From Candidatus Methylomirabilota bacterium (GTDB taxonomy: Bacteria > Methylomirabilota > Methylomirabilia > Methylomirabilales > Methylomirabilaceae): a stretch of 7,088 nucleotides of DNA. The stretch's first letter is position 1, and each line of letters opens with the position of its first letter. Positions 6,440-7,088 of the stretch are shown here, piece after piece. Where the stretch lies: positions 1 through 7,088 of the forward strand of contig JAGWRQ010000108.1 of assembly GCA_028869615.1 (NCBI GenBank). The letters run 5' to 3'. The notes beneath the pieces are model-generated. The model saw only the letters and a program-made list of their open reading frames with translations, was not told the DNA's origin and made no database searches. A program made the position numbers and the translations under genes.

Positions 6440-6657
6440 GGTCGGCCGGGCGTCTGAAAAGGCTCAGAGCACTACTTCGCTGCGTCATCCCACAGGTGCG
6501 GAGTAGAGTGGAAGAAGACGTGCAAGAAAGTGTTGACAAGATTGCCTGACAGCGATAAGGATAATACGGATTCGGGCAGCAGTGGCAGTGCTGCGGCGCC
6601 CTCGTGGAGAACATGCTTGGCAACATGGTGAAGCAATTGGGAAATGGAGCTGAACGG
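6440..6657 (+). other. Intergenic region after the operon
   Basis: No gene is supported on either strand. There is no clear intrinsic terminator after the second dehydrogenase: I see no stable stem followed by a T-run. The stretch holds a promoter-like element (6533-6565). Just after it is a small inverted repeat, GCAGCA at 6576-6581 against TGCTGC at 6589-6594 with a 7-nt loop, which would lie at the start of the following transcript or could be an operator half-site pair. Confidence 0.5.
6533..6565 (+). promoter_or_regulatory. Putative sigma-70-type promoter for the 3' ORF
   Basis: A perfect TTGACA (6533-6538) is followed by AT-richer sequence, TAAGGATAAT (6556-6565). With the standard 17-nt spacer the -10 would be TAAGGA, a poor match. 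The better match GATAAT (6560-6565, five of six) has a spacer of 21, longer than usual. The element lies in a non-coding gap just before a new open frame, which supports a promoter role. Exact -10 and start site are unresolved. Confidence 0.42.
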
Positions 6658-7088
6658 ATGACGATAGTTTCACTAGCCTCGTTGTCTGGCGTTGCGCGCG
6701 AGAGTCGGTCGGTCGTGTCGGCTCGTGTGAGCCGACATGAGCGGACCCGGGGTCGAGTCGAAACCGCTTCACCGAAGCTGCGCTTTCACCATTATCGGAG
6801 TGTGCAGTGGATCCTGACAGGCGGGCCGATGGCGGAGGCCTATGTCCCCGTTGTCGTCCATGACGACTGTCAGGGCTGCCTGGTCTGCGCTCGCACTACC
6901 GAGTGGTTCATGGAGTTTGCGCGCTTGACCTGCCGTCTCACAGGGATCAACCTTCGTGACTGTCTTCACTGGGGCCATCTGTTCGACAATCCAAAGCCGC
7001 TGATTGTTCCCACCTCTAATCTGCTACGGTGTAACAAGCAAGCCTTGGCGAAGCTGCGTGAGAGCTACTTCAGCCTCAGCGAGTTCTC
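6658..7088 (+). CDS. Unrecognised cysteine-containing protein (3' truncated by window end)
   Basis: This frame is open from a stop at 6562 to the window end, giving at least 143 residues from ATG 6658. That start has a GGAG site (6646-6649) 8 nt upstream; ATG 6613 and 6625 have poorly spaced sites. I do not recognise a family. Residues 1-38 are rich in Arg, Ser and Val and unlike normal protein. From about residue 40 (KLRFHHYRSVQWIL) the sequence looks convincingly coding. Residues 68-77 read HDDCQGCLVC, a Cys-x2-Cys-x2-Cys cluster that may bind metal, followed by Cys92, Cys102, His104 and His107. No membrane segment or signal peptide is visible. A shorter start at GTG 6802 or ATG 6829 is possible, which would put the stem-loop at 6713-6740 in the leader. 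Confidence 0.6.
   Translation, partial: MTIVSLASLSGVARESRSVVSARVSRHERTRGRVETASPKLRFHHYRSVQWILTGGPMAEAYVPVVVHDDCQGCLVCARTTEWFMEFARLTCRLTGINLRDCLHWGHLFDNPKPLIVPTSNLLRCNKQALAKLRESYFSLSEF
6713..6740. repeat. Strong 12-bp stem-loop
   Basis: TGTCGGCTC (6716-6724) is exactly complementary to GAGCCGACA (6729-6737) across a GTGT loop. Three more outer pairs (T-A, C-G and one G-U) extend the stem to 12 bp. No T-run follows, so it is not an intrinsic terminator. It falls in the N-terminal part of the unknown 3' frame if translation starts at 6658, or in the leader if it starts at 6829. It could be a regulatory hairpin or protein-binding palindrome. Confidence 0.65.

Noticed and set aside
6351..6772. 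Two overlapping - strand frames across the intergenic region
   Set aside because: They have low-complexity Ser/Arg/Pro-rich translations, no good ribosome site noted, and conflict with the coding + strand on both ends.

Overview
The window is moderately GC-rich, densely coded and transcribed almost entirely on the + strand. It looks like core bacterial chromosome rather than a mobile region. The order (6S-RNA-like 3' end) - rny - ymdB - folD resembles the zapA/ssrS/rny neighbourhood I recall from Deltaproteobacteria-like lineages. Together with the base composition this suggests a deltaproteobacterium or an NC10/Methylomirabilota-type organism. That placement is inference only; no marker here fixes the taxon.

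Layout: positions 1-52 resemble the tail of a 6S RNA. A non-coding leader follows to 219. RNase Y (rny) runs 220-1785 and probably starts at a TTG whose Shine-Dalgarno lies in a small perfect inverted repeat. The rny-ymdB gap (1786-1876) is almost filled by an imperfect palindrome built of 7-nt units (1789-1869). A tightly packed run follows: ymdB-type phosphodiesterase (1877-2653), folD (2665-3579), an unrecognised small protein (3595-3945), a DUF971 protein with two CPCxxC clusters (3956-4318), and two medium-chain zinc dehydrogenases (4323-5363 and 5360-6439), the last two joined by an ATGA overlap. Gaps within this run are 15 nt or less, so one operon is likely. After 6439 there is a 218-nt non-coding stretch with a promoter-like TTGACA element. 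A cysteine-containing frame of unknown function then begins around 6658 and runs off the end.

How the genes fit together: rny and ymdB are a recognised pair in RNA turnover and cyclic-nucleotide or phosphodiester signalling, and folD supplies one-carbon folates. The DUF971 protein and the two dehydrogenases look like an appended metabolic module of unknown substrate. The points most worth a second look are the heptad palindrome, the two-dehydrogenase pair in which the second enzyme has Asp in place of the catalytic-zinc Cys, the departures from consensus in two FolD motifs, and the unknown 3' ORF with its own promoter and a 12-bp stem-loop. I found no CRISPR array, tRNA, transposase or clearly new defence-type system.
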